Positions 8,187 to 16,714 of a DNA stretch of 64,000 bases are shown here, piece by piece. Position 1 is the stretch's first letter. The number at the start of each line of letters is the position of its first letter. Below the pieces are notes generated by a model. It had not been told where the DNA came from, did not search any database, and saw only the letters and a list, made by a program, of their open reading frames with translations. The DNA lies in contig CALIBN010000029.1 in assembly GCA_938045545.1 (NCBI GenBank), positions 1 through 64,000 on the forward strand. Direction: 5' to 3'. Both the position numbers and the translations under genes were made by a program. The stretch is from an uncultured archaeon (GTDB lineage: Archaea; Thermoproteota; EX4484-205; JAAOZP01).

Positions 8187-9302
8187 ATGGATGTGAAAGT
8201 ATCAGTAATAATCCCATCGTTCAAAGGCTCCCCCCGGCTAGTTGAGCTCGTCACCAGGCTTGTCGAAGACAATTACCGTAATAAGGAGGTGCTGGTCGTT
8301 GTCGACGACCCTCACCCGGAGGTTGCTGAGAAACTCAGGCAAAAACCCGTGAAAACCATCTTCCGCCAAAGTAGAGGGGGGAGGGTGAGCGCGCTTATAG
8401 AGGCTTTTAAAAAGTCATCGGGCGACCTTCTCATTTTTCTGGACGACGACGTGTGTATAACGGGCGAAGGATTCCTGTCTAAAGCTGTGGAGTCGATGAA
8501 AGGCTTCGAAATAGGCGAATTCATGAAAACCGTTGGGGGAGAAGGGCTGCTGGCCCAGACGGTGAACTACGAGTTCATGTCTTTCAACTATGGAAGCATG
8601 CTTCTCGCGAGCAGGACTGGGAGGTGCCTCGGGTTGAACGGTGCAGCCTTCGCGATATGGAGGCAGGCTTACGAGAAGATAGGGGGCTTCAGGCCTAAGA
8701 TACCGGATGACTTCGACCTCGGTATTAGAAGCCACGTCGCCGGGCTGCGCTTCGGCTTCGTGAAGAACCCCAGCGTGGTAAACTACGCCCCCTCAGGATG
8801 GAGAGACTGGTTTAAACAGCGTGTAAGATGGGGCATAGGCGCCGCCGTCTGGGTTAAGGAGAACTGGCGCACGCTTTTAAAAATACTCAGGAAGGAACCA
8901 TCGTTAATACTGGTCCTGCTATTCCTAATACTCCCGTCGCTAGCCTCCTTCACCATAACCTTCCTAATGAACACTCTTCTGGAGGACAGGCTCATATGGG
9001 TGGGGCTGCTCACGGTCTCATCACTATACTCGGGCCTACTGCCTTTTGCAACACTATTCTCCTACGGGCTGTTCGTCAAGATACTGCTCCTCTTCACCAA
9101 GACGCTCATAGCGCTCATAGCCGCTTTCGCGTTTTTCTCACTCTCCTACTACAGGATCGCCAGGGAAATGGGGTTCAGGTTCAACCTGGCTAAATTCGCC
9201 TTCCTGTACTTCGTGTACTCGCCGCTCTGGTTTACAATACTTTTATCAGGCTTCATAAGGGTCTTCGTCTTCAACAAGAATTCTCTTAAGGATAGGCCGT
9301 GA
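8187..9302 (+). CDS. Membrane-bound family 2 glycosyltransferase
   Basis: This 371-residue GT2 enzyme transfers sugar from a nucleotide donor at the cytoplasmic face of the membrane. It opens with 'VSVIIPSFKG', has 'FLDDDV' as the metal/nucleotide DxD site near residue 90, and 'QRVRWG' near residue 213, matching the QxxRW motif of processive beta-glycosyltransferases such as hyaluronan or cellulose synthases. About four hydrophobic segments follow from residue 230 to the end. TATA-like CTTTTAAATA lies near 8135-8145. It stands alone on its strand; a role in surface polysaccharide or glycolipid synthesis is an inference. Confidence 0.85.
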   Translation: MDVKVSVIIPSFKGSPRLVELVTRLVEDNYRNKEVLVVVDDPHPEVAEKLRQKPVKTIFRQSRGGRVSALIEAFKKSSGDLLIFLDDDVCITGEGFLSKAVESMKGFEIGEFMKTVGGEGLLAQTVNYEFMSFNYGSMLLASRTGRCLGLNGAAFAIWRQAYEKIGGFRPKIPDDFDLGIRSHVAGLRFGFVKNPSVVNYAPSGWRDWFKQRVRWGIGAAVWVKENWRTLLKILRKEPSLILVLLFLILPSLASFTITFLMNTLLEDRLIWVGLLTVSSLYSGLLPFATLFSYGLFVKILLLFTKTLIALIAAFAFFSLSYYRIAREMGFRFNLAKFAFLYFVYSPLWFTILLSGFIRVFVFNKNSLKDRP

Positions 9303-9346
9303 ACCCATCCATAATCCTTTTAATGGTCTTTTAAAAGACAATTCTG

Positions 9347-9979
9347 ATGGAACTGTCTCTAGAGGAAGGTAGGCTGCTCGTTAGGATTGCGAGGAAAGCC
9401 GTGGAGACGTATCTCAGGGATGAAAAAATGTTAAGCCCTCCAGCCGGCCTGAAGAATGTTTTCTACGAGCCCCGCGGAGTCTTCGTCACCCTCAACAGGC
9501 TTACTGGCCGACCAGGGTCTGAACGTAAGGAGCTCAGGGGCTGCATAGGCTTCCCGGAACCTGTTAAGCCCCTTGTTGAAGCGTTGATAGAAGCGGCTGT
9601 GGCTGCGGCTGTCGAGGATCCTCGTTTCCCCCCAGTGGCCCTTGAAGAAATGAGCAGGATCGTGATAGACGTAAGCGTCTTGACTCCTCCAAGGCTTTTA
9701 GACGTTAGAGATAGGAGGATGCTTCTGAAGGAGGTCAGGATAGGCAGGGACGGGCTTATTGTTGAACGCGGCTTCAACAGGGGCCTACTGCTCCCCCAGG
9801 TTGCTGTCGAGGAGAACTGGGATCCTGAAACCTTTCTATCCTATACATGTGTTAAAGCAGGCCTGCCACCGGGCTGCTGGCTTGACGAGAAAACAAGGGT
9901 CTACAGGTTCGAGGCGATCGTCTTCGAGGAAGAATCTCCAAACGGTGAAGTAAGGAGAATGGTTTTTGGCACGCACTAG
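9347..9979 (+). CDS. AMMECR1 domain protein
   Basis: This 210-residue protein is of the AMMECR1 family, with the nearly invariant 'LRGCIG' near residue 62 and the conserved 'DPRFPPV' about 30 residues later. The length fits archaeal members. The function of the family is not established; the conserved patch with Cys looks like an active or binding site. A TATA-like CTTTTAATGG lies about 26 bases before the ATG, next to a short palindrome TCTTTTAAAAGA. It may be co-oriented with the glycosyltransferase gene but is 44 bases away and has its own promoter. Confidence 0.88.
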   Translation: MELSLEEGRLLVRIARKAVETYLRDEKMLSPPAGLKNVFYEPRGVFVTLNRLTGRPGSERKELRGCIGFPEPVKPLVEALIEAAVAAAVEDPRFPPVALEEMSRIVIDVSVLTPPRLLDVRDRRMLLKEVRIGRDGLIVERGFNRGLLLPQVAVEENWDPETFLSYTCVKAGLPPGCWLDEKTRVYRFEAIVFEEESPNGEVRRMVFGTH

Positions 9980-10011
9980 AGCGTGTGATTCCCGAATGCT
10001 TGAATTATGCT

Positions 10012-10662
10012 TTACTGCCCGCTTTCGCCGGGGGAGCCTACGACCCGCTGCTCCTTCTCAGCCATCCTGAAAAACGTCCATGAGATGGAGTTCGCCAGCT
10101 CCTTCAGCCTTATCTTATCCCTAAAGTTCCTGAGAATAATCGCTTTCAACAAACCGCCTTCCTCCAGTATGTCGTATGAGAACATTTGGTCCGGTCTAAG
10201 CTCGTTTTTAGCAGCCCGTTCCACATCCCTCTCCCTCATGGGCTCCAGGACCTTCCTAACCAGGAAGGCTTCAAAGGGGGAGACCGCTGTGCTCAGCCTA
10301 AGCTCGGGCAGCGGAATGACTTTGGCGTAAGTCTGGTAGACCTCCATTTCCCCAACCTTAGTATTCTTATACGTGAGCTCAAGCTTTTGAACCACCGCCT
10401 CAGCCTCAGCCTTCTTCATCAACTCAGTCCCGGTTTTAAAGCTCTTGGAAGCCAAAAGATCGTCTACGACCTGCATCAGGCTGTCCAGCTTTTCAAGCTC
10501 TTCTTCAAGCTCTGCTTTCTTCTCAGTCAAGTATTTCTTCAGGTCCGCCAGCCTCTGAGTCTCCTCCTCCCCGCTTTCAGACAAGACTGCTCCATTAACC
10601 TTGCGCATGGATGTAGATATGTTTTTACCTATTCGGCGAGAAAGCCCGTGTCCTTCAGGCAT
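10012..10662 (-). CDS. Hypothetical coiled-coil protein
   Basis: This 216-residue protein is unrecognised. Residues about 35-75 are rich in K, E and L with heptad-like spacing ('KAELEEELEKLDSLMQ') and should form a coiled coil. The C-terminal 100 residues look globular. There are no cysteines, signal peptide or membrane helix. A second ATG at 10608 (codon 19) is an equally possible start, because the first 18 residues are of a different, basic composition. It converges with the AMMECR1 gene. Coding character is supported by length, amino-acid composition and lack of an alternative frame. Confidence 0.6.
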   Translation of the reverse strand: MPEGHGLSRRIGKNISTSMRKVNGAVLSESGEEETQRLADLKKYLTEKKAELEEELEKLDSLMQVVDDLLASKSFKTGTELMKKAEAEAVVQKLELTYKNTKVGEMEVYQTYAKVIPLPELRLSTAVSPFEAFLVRKVLEPMRERDVERAAKNELRPDQMFSYDILEEGGLLKAIILRNFRDKIRLKELANSISWTFFRMAEKEQRVVGSPGESGQ

Positions 10663-10753
10663 GAGGATGAATCGCCCTTTCTCCGCTGAAAGCCTTCCCC
10701 CATGTTCATCCGAGTACGATCGGAGTAATAATAACTACCCATTTATCTAATAT

Positions 10754-10873
10754 GGTTGGGAGCTGCGGAGGAGCGCGAAACGAGGAGTTTTAGAAGAAGC
10801 ATCGCAACCGGCGGAATGAGCCCTCAGGGCGACGAACAGGGAATCCCGCTGGCTTCAGCCATGGGAGTGTCAA
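10754..10873 (+). ncRNA. Orphan TnpB-type right-end / guide-RNA scaffold remnant
   Basis: The sequence ends in GGCGACGAACAGGGAATCCC, then a stem around GGCTTCAGCC, then GGGAGTGTCAA. This layout matches the right end of archaeal IS200/IS605-family elements, where the 3' part of tnpB overlaps the reRNA (omega RNA) scaffold. The same GGCGACGAAC core and a GTCAA terminus occur at the end of the tnpB remnant at 46.8 kb. Here no tnpB precedes it, so it is a solitary end. Its first 39 bases match a block at 47971-48009. Identification is by pattern; folding and alignment were not run. Confidence 0.5.
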
Positions 10874-10970
10874 ACCATGGGGTCTGTTTAAACGTTCTCG
10901 CTAAAAAGTTAAAACCTCCTTCTAAGCGTTTTAAAAACGTTGAAAGGGTTGGGAATGGGGTGGTGGAGAA

Positions 10971-11336
10971 GTGTCTGAAAGGAAGCTTCCAATGGGTGAA
11001 AGCCTTGTTTACGAGGGGCCTGCAAGGTTCATCGGCGGTTCAACCTTCCTAGAGGCCCCTTTAAAAGGCATGCTCGTGTTAACGACGCACAGAATACTCT
11101 TCGAGGAGTACGTGGGCAGGAGGAACAGGAGAACAGTCATCAGGCTTGAAATACCCCTCAACGTTCTCGAGCAGGTTAAGCTGACCAGCGGCGGCTTGCT
11201 TAGAAAACCAGTCGTCACACTGGTCTACCACTCCGACAAGAACCTGCTTGAACAGCCAAGTTTCAGCGTGAAAGAGGCCAATTCGTGGCGTGCATCTTTC
11301 TCCCGGGTTAACATCGGAGGCTTCAGAATAGTTTAG
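10971..11336 (+). CDS. Small PH/GRAM-like domain protein
   Basis: This 121-residue protein starts at a GTG preceded by a GGTGGTGGAG ribosome-binding stretch. The pattern of short beta strands ('LVYEGPARFIGG', 'GMLVLTTHRILFEEY', a second strand set, and a final helix with W) resembles PH- or GRAM-like domains that bind lipids or proteins. There is no signal or membrane helix. It lies 97 bases beyond the orphan transposon end and 190 bases before the GHMP kinase gene. Specific function unknown. Confidence 0.55.
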   Translation: MSERKLPMGESLVYEGPARFIGGSTFLEAPLKGMLVLTTHRILFEEYVGRRNRRTVIRLEIPLNVLEQVKLTSGGLLRKPVVTLVYHSDKNLLEQPSFSVKEANSWRASFSRVNIGGFRIV

Positions 11337-11526
11337 CGAATTCGTTGGAGCACGAATCTAGACTCGTTGAAGCAGGCATATTCTTCAGGAGCTTACGTGA
11401 TTTATAAAGAGCAATAGCATCCTGTTTCGCTCTAGACATCTTACACCTGAAGATTGTGAAATATCCCTGATCATCGTACGGCTTTTTGAAAAAGCTTAAA
11501 ACGAATCATATGAGAAAACAGTTTCG

Positions 11527-12771
11527 ATGCAGCTGAACGGGCTTGCCAAGAAGGTTTGCGAAAGAGCAATGGCTGAAAACGGGAATATAGTATGTTTTTC
11601 TTCAGCCCCAGCCCGATGCGATTTTCTTAATACGCATCAGGATTATAAGATGCTTCCGGTTGTTCCAGCGGCCATCAGGAGAAGAACTTTCGTGGTTTGT
11701 TCGAGGCTGAGTGAGCGGGCTATTGTGAGGGTTAAGTCTCTAACCTTTGAAAGGGAAGGTGTTGAGAGCGAGGATGTTTTCCAATCCGGCGGGGCTGAGC
11801 TTTTGAAGGGAAAATGGTTCGGGAATTATTTCCGCTCTATTCACAAGCTTGTTTCACAGAAGTATGGGATGGTTGAGGCTGGATTAGCAATCTATGTTGA
11901 CAGTGAGGTGCCTGTTGCCTCAGGTTTAGCGAGCAGCGCTGCGCTTCACGTTTCCCTGGCGGCAATGTACTCGGAGCTGTTGAGTCTAGGTTTAAGCAGG
12001 ATGGAGATTGCGGAGCTCGCGTACGAGGCTGAGCACAACGTCATGGGTATTCCCTGCGGGAGGCTTGACCAGTATGCTGCCTCATACGGGGGCATAGTGA
12101 AGCTTGACTTTAAGCCTCGTGTAAGCGTGGAGGAGTTTGAAGGCGAAGGGATCTTCTTCACCGTGGCTGACTCGGGCGTTAGGCATAGTACTGCTGAAAT
12201 ACATCCCGTCAGGCAGTCTGAGCTTAACGCTGCGTTAAAAATGCTCAGGGAGGCTTCGCACGGCCAGCTTTCGAGAATTCTTGAGGGAGACTTTGCCAGT
12301 GTCGAGTGGAGAATGATTAGGGAGGAGCATTTGAAAGACCTGCTGAGCGTGATCCCGCCGAGGCTTGCCTCAAGAGTCTTGTTCACTCTAAGGATGCAGG
12401 CCTCCACCGAGGTTGCGCTTCAAATCCTTAAGCACAGGATGGTTAGGAGGCAAGACTTGGAGAAGCTGGGTTTGAAGCCTATTGAAAACTGGCTTCACGC
12501 TTTAGGCGAGCTGGTAAACCTGCAACACACTTTACTCAGGGATCTTTACGAGGTTAGCCATGAGAAGCTTGAAGCCATGCGTGACTCTGCTTTAGAAGCA
12601 GGTGCCCTCGGCGTTAAAATATCGGGTGCAGGCATGGGGGGCTCGCTGTTGGCCCTCATAAGGAGTATGGATGACGCTCCCAAGGTTGAGGAGGCTTTCC
12701 GGAGAGCTGGGGCACGGAGCGTTTTCACGACGGGCGTGGGCCCAGGGGTTTCAGCGATGCTTCTGCGGTGA
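11527..12771 (+). CDS. GHMP kinase, galactokinase-like
   Basis: This 414-residue sugar kinase of the GHMP superfamily has an N-terminal substrate motif ('PARCDFLNTHQDY', compared with GRVNLIGEHTDY in galactokinase) near residue 28. The ATP-binding loop 'PVASGLASSAA' is near residue 130 and a C-terminal 'ISGAGMGGSLLA' near residue 365. The substitution of GEH by NTH argues for a galactokinase relative with altered specificity. The next gene, eight bases on, is a GalE-like epimerase, so the pair probably acts in a sugar-1-phosphate to UDP-sugar route. TATA-like GCTTAAAACG is about 27 bases upstream. Confidence 0.8.
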   Translation: MQLNGLAKKVCERAMAENGNIVCFSSAPARCDFLNTHQDYKMLPVVPAAIRRRTFVVCSRLSERAIVRVKSLTFEREGVESEDVFQSGGAELLKGKWFGNYFRSIHKLVSQKYGMVEAGLAIYVDSEVPVASGLASSAALHVSLAAMYSELLSLGLSRMEIAELAYEAEHNVMGIPCGRLDQYAASYGGIVKLDFKPRVSVEEFEGEGIFFTVADSGVRHSTAEIHPVRQSELNAALKMLREASHGQLSRILEGDFASVEWRMIREEHLKDLLSVIPPRLASRVLFTLRMQASTEVALQILKHRMVRRQDLEKLGLKPIENWLHALGELVNLQHTLLRDLYEVSHEKLEAMRDSALEAGALGVKISGAGMGGSLLALIRSMDDAPKVEEAFRRAGARSVFTTGVGPGVSAMLLR

Positions 12772-12778
12772 AAACCAT

Positions 12779-13735
12779 ATGTCTACAGCCTTGGTGACTG
12801 GTGGCGCAGGATTCATCGGCAGCCACATTGTTGATAGGCTTCTTGAAGAAGGCTGGAGAGTAATTGTTATCGACAATTTTTCAACAGGCAGGTTTGAGAA
12901 CGTTGAACAAGCCTTTAAAACAGGCAGGTTGAGAATCATAATCGGGGACGCTAAGACTATCGACCTTCTAGGCGAGGAGAGCAGCGTGGAGCATGTTTTC
13001 CACTTCGCCGCGAACCCGGATGTGAGGGAAACCTCTCCCTCAATACATTTCCAGGAGAACATCGTGGCGACTTTCAACATGCTTGAATACGCTAGGAGGG
13101 CGGGCGTGAAGATGTTTGTCTTCGCATCCTCCTCCACCGTGTACGGTGACGCTTCCAAGATCCCTACGCCGGAGGACTATGGTCCCCTGAAACCCATCTC
13201 CCTTTATGGGGCTGCTAAGCTCGCTGCAGAAGGCCTGGTTTCATCCTACTGCCACACGTTCGGGATGAAAGGCGTATCTCTGAGGCTTGCTAACGTTGTC
13301 GGCCCAAGGCTTACACACGGGGTGGTGCACGACTTCATCAATAAGCTCCTGAACAACCCTGGGAGGCTTGAAATCCTTGGAGACGGTTCTCAGAGTAAGT
13401 CCTACATTTGGGTGGGCGACTGTGTTGAAGCTGTTCTCCATGTTTTAAAGCATGCTGGGGCTTCTCGTTACGAGGTTTACAACATTGGCTCGGAAGACTG
13501 GGTCACCGTCTCCGAGATTGCCGACATGGTTGTGGAGTCAATGGGGCTCAGAAGCGTTGAGAAGGTTTTCACAGGGGGTGTTGAAAACGGCAGGGGCTGG
13601 ATTGGGGATGTTAAACTCATGAGCCTAGATATAAGTAGGATTAAAGCAACCGGCTGGAGGCCGAGGCACACGAGCAGGGAGGCTGTTAAACTGTGCATCG
13701 AGACGAGGCTTAGGGAGCTTGGGCTGAAGCCCTAA
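12779..13735 (+). CDS. NAD-dependent sugar-nucleotide epimerase/dehydratase, GalE-like
   Basis: This 318-residue extended short-chain dehydrogenase has 'VTGGAGFIGSH' at the N-terminus for NAD binding. It also has 'SSSTVYG' with the catalytic Ser/Thr and YGAAK as the Tyr-x3-Lys pair. It probably epimerises or otherwise modifies a UDP-hexose. I chose the ATG at 12779 because it starts the Rossmann motif directly and follows the kinase stop by eight bases. The last 26 bases overlap the 3' end of the convergent gene at 13710. The kinase-epimerase pairing suggests a shared galactose-type pathway. Confidence 0.87.
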   Translation: MSTALVTGGAGFIGSHIVDRLLEEGWRVIVIDNFSTGRFENVEQAFKTGRLRIIIGDAKTIDLLGEESSVEHVFHFAANPDVRETSPSIHFQENIVATFNMLEYARRAGVKMFVFASSSTVYGDASKIPTPEDYGPLKPISLYGAAKLAAEGLVSSYCHTFGMKGVSLRLANVVGPRLTHGVVHDFINKLLNNPGRLEILGDGSQSKSYIWVGDCVEAVLHVLKHAGASRYEVYNIGSEDWVTVSEIADMVVESMGLRSVEKVFTGGVENGRGWIGDVKLMSLDISRIKATGWRPRHTSREAVKLCIETRLRELGLKP

Positions 13736-13985
13736 CCACGAACACGCTGTCCCCCTCCTTAACCCTTTCAACGGTCTTCAGGCCTATTGAGCTGCCCGGT
13801 GGAGCAACCTCAACCCTCTTATGCTCTATCTCCATGGATTCAACCCTCTGCCTAATGTTAGTCGTCCTACCCTGAATAATTATCTCATCGCCGGTCTTAA
13901 GCTCCCCAACGAGGTCAACTATGGCAACGCTGATCCTCGGGAAGAAGTGCCTCACGTTCCCCACGTAAACCTTCTCCTCGCTCAA
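13710..13985 (-). CDS. Translation elongation factor-like small beta-barrel protein
   Basis: This 91-residue protein looks like domain 2 of EF-Tu/IF2-type factors standing alone: 'VGELKTGDEIIIQGRTTNIR' and a later 'SIGLKTVERVKEGD', as in U32-peptidase C-terminal domains and archaeal 'translation factor-like' proteins. The role is unknown. The TTG start is supported by a TATA-like TATATATTTT box about 27 bases upstream. It overlaps the GalE-like gene tail-to-tail by 26 bases. Confidence 0.7.
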   Translation of the reverse strand: MSEEKVYVGNVRHFFPRISVAIVDLVGELKTGDEIIIQGRTTNIRQRVESMEIEHKRVEVAPPGSSIGLKTVERVKEGDSVFVVRASAQAP

Positions 13986-14064
13986 CCCGTTTCTAACACT
14001 CGTCTAAAATATATAGCTTTTACGCGGAACACTAATAAGCCTCCAACGGCTTTCAAACCTGTTC

Positions 14065-14577
14065 ATGGAGGACATGGGCTTGCAGGAGCTGATTAAACAG
14101 GCCTTGATAAAATGGCTGGCTGAGGCTGAAAAGCTCATTGTACTCGGGGTTGGAAACGAGCTTAGGGGTGATGACGCTGCCGGGCTACTAGTAGCCGGCG
14201 CCCTTAAGCTTTTCAACAGCGAAAGGTTTGAGGCGGTTGAATGCGGGGTTTCGGTTGAAGACTGCATCGACTACGCCTTTGGGAAAAAGCCTTCCCACCT
14301 GCTGATTGTCGATGCTTTCCGAGACAGGGAGATTATGGTGCTTCTTGACCCTTCTGAATTGGAGTCGCAGACACCGGTTTCGACCCACGCGATTCCACTC
14401 CCCCTGCTTCTAGAGGCTTTGGGGAAACCCGTGGAAACAAGCGTAAAAATACTTGGAATAGGCATGGAGAACTTTGAGCTCGGGTCAACGATTTCTGAAA
14501 GATGTCTTAAGATTGTTAATGAAGCGGCTGAGGCTATTCGTGAGGCTGCAGCGTTTTCAGGTCTTTTAAGAGAGTAA
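14065..14577 (+). CDS. [NiFe]-hydrogenase maturation endopeptidase
   Basis: This 170-residue protease is of the HycI/HyaD/HoxW family, which removes the C-terminal tail of the hydrogenase large subunit after nickel insertion. 'VLGVGNELRGDDAAG' near residue 26 carries the nickel-sensing Glu and Asp, and 'VDAFRDR' holds the second conserved Asp. Later comes 'GIGMEN', as in HycI. It lies 80 bases from the 3' end of the convergent group 3b large-subunit gene and is the only such protease in this window. It may serve one or both hydrogenases. A second ATG at 14074 is possible. Confidence 0.85.
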   Translation: MEDMGLQELIKQALIKWLAEAEKLIVLGVGNELRGDDAAGLLVAGALKLFNSERFEAVECGVSVEDCIDYAFGKKPSHLLIVDAFRDREIMVLLDPSELESQTPVSTHAIPLPLLLEALGKPVETSVKILGIGMENFELGSTISERCLKIVNEAAEAIREAAAFSGLLRE

Positions 14578-14660
14578 TAAGTTTAAGAAAAAGGGGAAAA
14601 TCCTACGTTAAGAGAACGGTGCGCTTAATATAGGATGCGTTTGACCTTCAGCAGAAGAAG

Positions 14661-15947
14661 TCAGCTCCTGGCAAGCTTGACAGTAAACGAGTGGACCGAG
14701 CATGATATGCAGGGGTCGTACGCCCTCACAAGCATGCCGAGCAGTCTTCTAAGAGCCTCATCGTCCAAGTGAGCTACCGATGGAACCAGTTCGAAAACAT
14801 CTCTCTCTATTCTCCAAGAATTATGGGCTGTCGGAGTAACAATGTCCGCGTTCAAAACGTTGCCCTCCCTGTCAATAGCGTACGAGTGGTACAATAGTCC
14901 TCTAGGCGCCTCCGTCAATGCTGCTCCAATACTCTGTCGGAACCTTAGTTTCCTCGGAGGCGGGATTCTTACACCATCTTTCAATATATTCCTCATCTCT
15001 TCTATTGCCTGCACTATCTCCACAGCCCTGACGATCGTTGATTTAAACGGGTTCTTCACAGGCGGCTTGAGACCGGATTTCTCAGCAGCCTCCTTAGCCC
15101 TGTTGCAAAGCAGCTCGTAGTTGAGGTTGAACCTTGAAACCGGGCCTACTTCGAAGGAGCCGTTGTTCTTCAGCATCGACCTCTTGGTGTTTGAATGAGG
15201 AACCTGCTCCTCAGAAACGTATCTCCTGTAATCCCTGCTTTCAAAATATTCTCCTGAACTGGTCTTGGCAAAGCCCTCCGTTATCGCATATTCATTTCTG
15301 CTTGAGAGCGCAACGTTAACATGTTCGGGCTCAAACTCAGGGTAGTTAAAGCCTGAAACCAGCTTAACGGTTTCGAAAGCGTCTTCGAAAGCGGCTTCAA
15401 GGGCCTTAACAACTTCATCCAGTCTGTCAGCAGGCGGGGGCCTTGTGAAGCCTCCGGCCACGAGCGTAACAGGGTGCACAGCCCTCCCGCCTACGTATTC
15501 GGAAACCATGTTCGCAATCCTCTTAAGCCTAAAGCCTCTACGGACAACATCCGCCAGATCCTTTGAGGCCGCTATCGCGCTCGGGTAGCCAAGGAAATCA
15601 GGGGATGCGAGGAAGTATATGTGGAGCGCGTGGCTCTGCATTATTCCGGAGAGTGCAAGCACCTTTCTTAACGCTACAGTCCTCTCATCCAGAGAGACTT
15701 CGAAAGCGTTTTCCACAGCCTTGGCTGCGGTTATGGCGTGGGCTATCGGGCATATGCCGCATATCCTGGATGATAATTCAGGAAGCTCGGAAGCCTTCCT
15801 GCCCCTTAAGAATGCTTCGAAGAACCTGGGTGCTTCAAATATCTTCAGCTTCGCATCCGAAACCCTCCCGTTAGAGATGGCGACTTCTAGAGAACCCTCG
15901 CCTTCAACCCTGCTTATGTAATCGTAGACTATGGTTCTGTCAACCAT
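14661..15947 (-). CDS. [NiFe]-hydrogenase large subunit, group 3b (sulfhydrogenase alpha)
   Basis: This 428-residue catalytic subunit binds the NiFe(CN)2CO centre. Ligands are the N-terminal 'RICGICPIAH' (C63, C66) and the C-terminal 'DPCISCSVH' (C413, C416). Nine residues follow the final His and should be cut off during maturation. Length and motifs fit the cytoplasmic bifunctional hydrogenases of Pyrococcus (HydA/ShyA). It is last in a four-gene operon running beta, gamma, delta, alpha on the minus strand. Expected reaction: H2 oxidation or evolution coupled to NADP(H), and in relatives polysulfide reduction. The delta stop is only six bases upstream of its ATG. Confidence 0.93.
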   Translation of the reverse strand: MVDRTIVYDYISRVEGEGSLEVAISNGRVSDAKLKIFEAPRFFEAFLRGRKASELPELSSRICGICPIAHAITAAKAVENAFEVSLDERTVALRKVLALSGIMQSHALHIYFLASPDFLGYPSAIAASKDLADVVRRGFRLKRIANMVSEYVGGRAVHPVTLVAGGFTRPPPADRLDEVVKALEAAFEDAFETVKLVSGFNYPEFEPEHVNVALSSRNEYAITEGFAKTSSGEYFESRDYRRYVSEEQVPHSNTKRSMLKNNGSFEVGPVSRFNLNYELLCNRAKEAAEKSGLKPPVKNPFKSTIVRAVEIVQAIEEMRNILKDGVRIPPPRKLRFRQSIGAALTEAPRGLLYHSYAIDREGNVLNADIVTPTAHNSWRIERDVFELVPSVAHLDDEALRRLLGMLVRAYDPCISCSVHSFTVKLARS

Positions 15948-15953
15948 GCTTAA

Positions 15954-16703
15954 TCACCTCCCCAAAGCCTGGAGGAAATTATACTTCCTGAGCTTCAGCC
16001 GTATGAGTTCAGGGCTTACCCCGGCGTTCTCCCATGCTGAAACAAGCCCGCTAACGTTAGTCCCATTCAAAACACCCCGGCAGCCCTCGCATGCCACGTT
16101 GTTCGACGGGCAGAGTGCGCCGCAACCCCCCACCGTGACGGGACCAAGGCACGGCTCCTTTCTCGTGAGGAAAACACACTCATTACCCTTCATCTTGCAC
16201 TCCATGCATACGGTTAAGCCTGGTATGTATGGCGGGACGCGCAGCACCAGCGACATAAGCGTGTTGACAAGTTCATTCCTGTCTATCGGGCATCCGTATA
16301 GGTATGCGTCAACCCTGACGTACTCGTTCAAACCGAATGCTTTCCCAGACCTGATGTGTTCAGGCGAAGAATAAACCATGCTTTCAACCTCCCCCTCGGG
16401 AATAATGTTCTTCATCGCGTTGATCCCGCCGGTTGCCGCACAGGCTCCGGCTGCAACCAGGAACCTCGACATCCTCCTGATTTTCTTCAACATCGCCGCC
16501 TCCTCCTCATTTGTAACGGCGCCCTCAACCAAGGCGGCATCCAGAGGCTCATCCGGAAGATCATCGTCGCTAACCATTCTGAAATACTTCAGCTCAACAT
16601 GCTTAAGAACTTCAAGCAGGCTTTCCTCCAGGTGGACTAGAACCATCTGGCACCCTGAGCAGGACGTGAACTTGAAGACGCCGACCTTAAGCTTATCCGC
16701 CAT
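15954..16703 (-). CDS. [NiFe]-hydrogenase small subunit, group 3b (delta)
   Basis: This subunit of about 249 residues carries the iron-sulfur relay. 'SCSGCQ', 'GACAATGG' and 'GCPIDRNE' supply the proximal cluster, and the C-terminal part is cysteine-rich ('CMECKMKGNECVF', 'GGCGALCP', 'CEGCRG') for two further [4Fe-4S] clusters. I start it at the ATG at 16703 because a GAGGTGG ribosome site sits at the right distance; a GTG at 16718 is too close to the gamma stop. It lies directly after the gamma gene in the same operon. Confidence 0.92.
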   Translation of the reverse strand: MADKLKVGVFKFTSCSGCQMVLVHLEESLLEVLKHVELKYFRMVSDDDLPDEPLDAALVEGAVTNEEEAAMLKKIRRMSRFLVAAGACAATGGINAMKNIIPEGEVESMVYSSPEHIRSGKAFGLNEYVRVDAYLYGCPIDRNELVNTLMSLVLRVPPYIPGLTVCMECKMKGNECVFLTRKEPCLGPVTVGGCGALCPSNNVACEGCRGVLNGTNVSGLVSAWENAGVSPELIRLKLRKYNFLQALGR

Positions 16704-16714
16704 CCTCAACCACC

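Noticed and set aside
10754..10873. H/ACA or other housekeeping RNA
   Set aside because: Similarity to the end of a tnpB element in the same window explains the sequence better.
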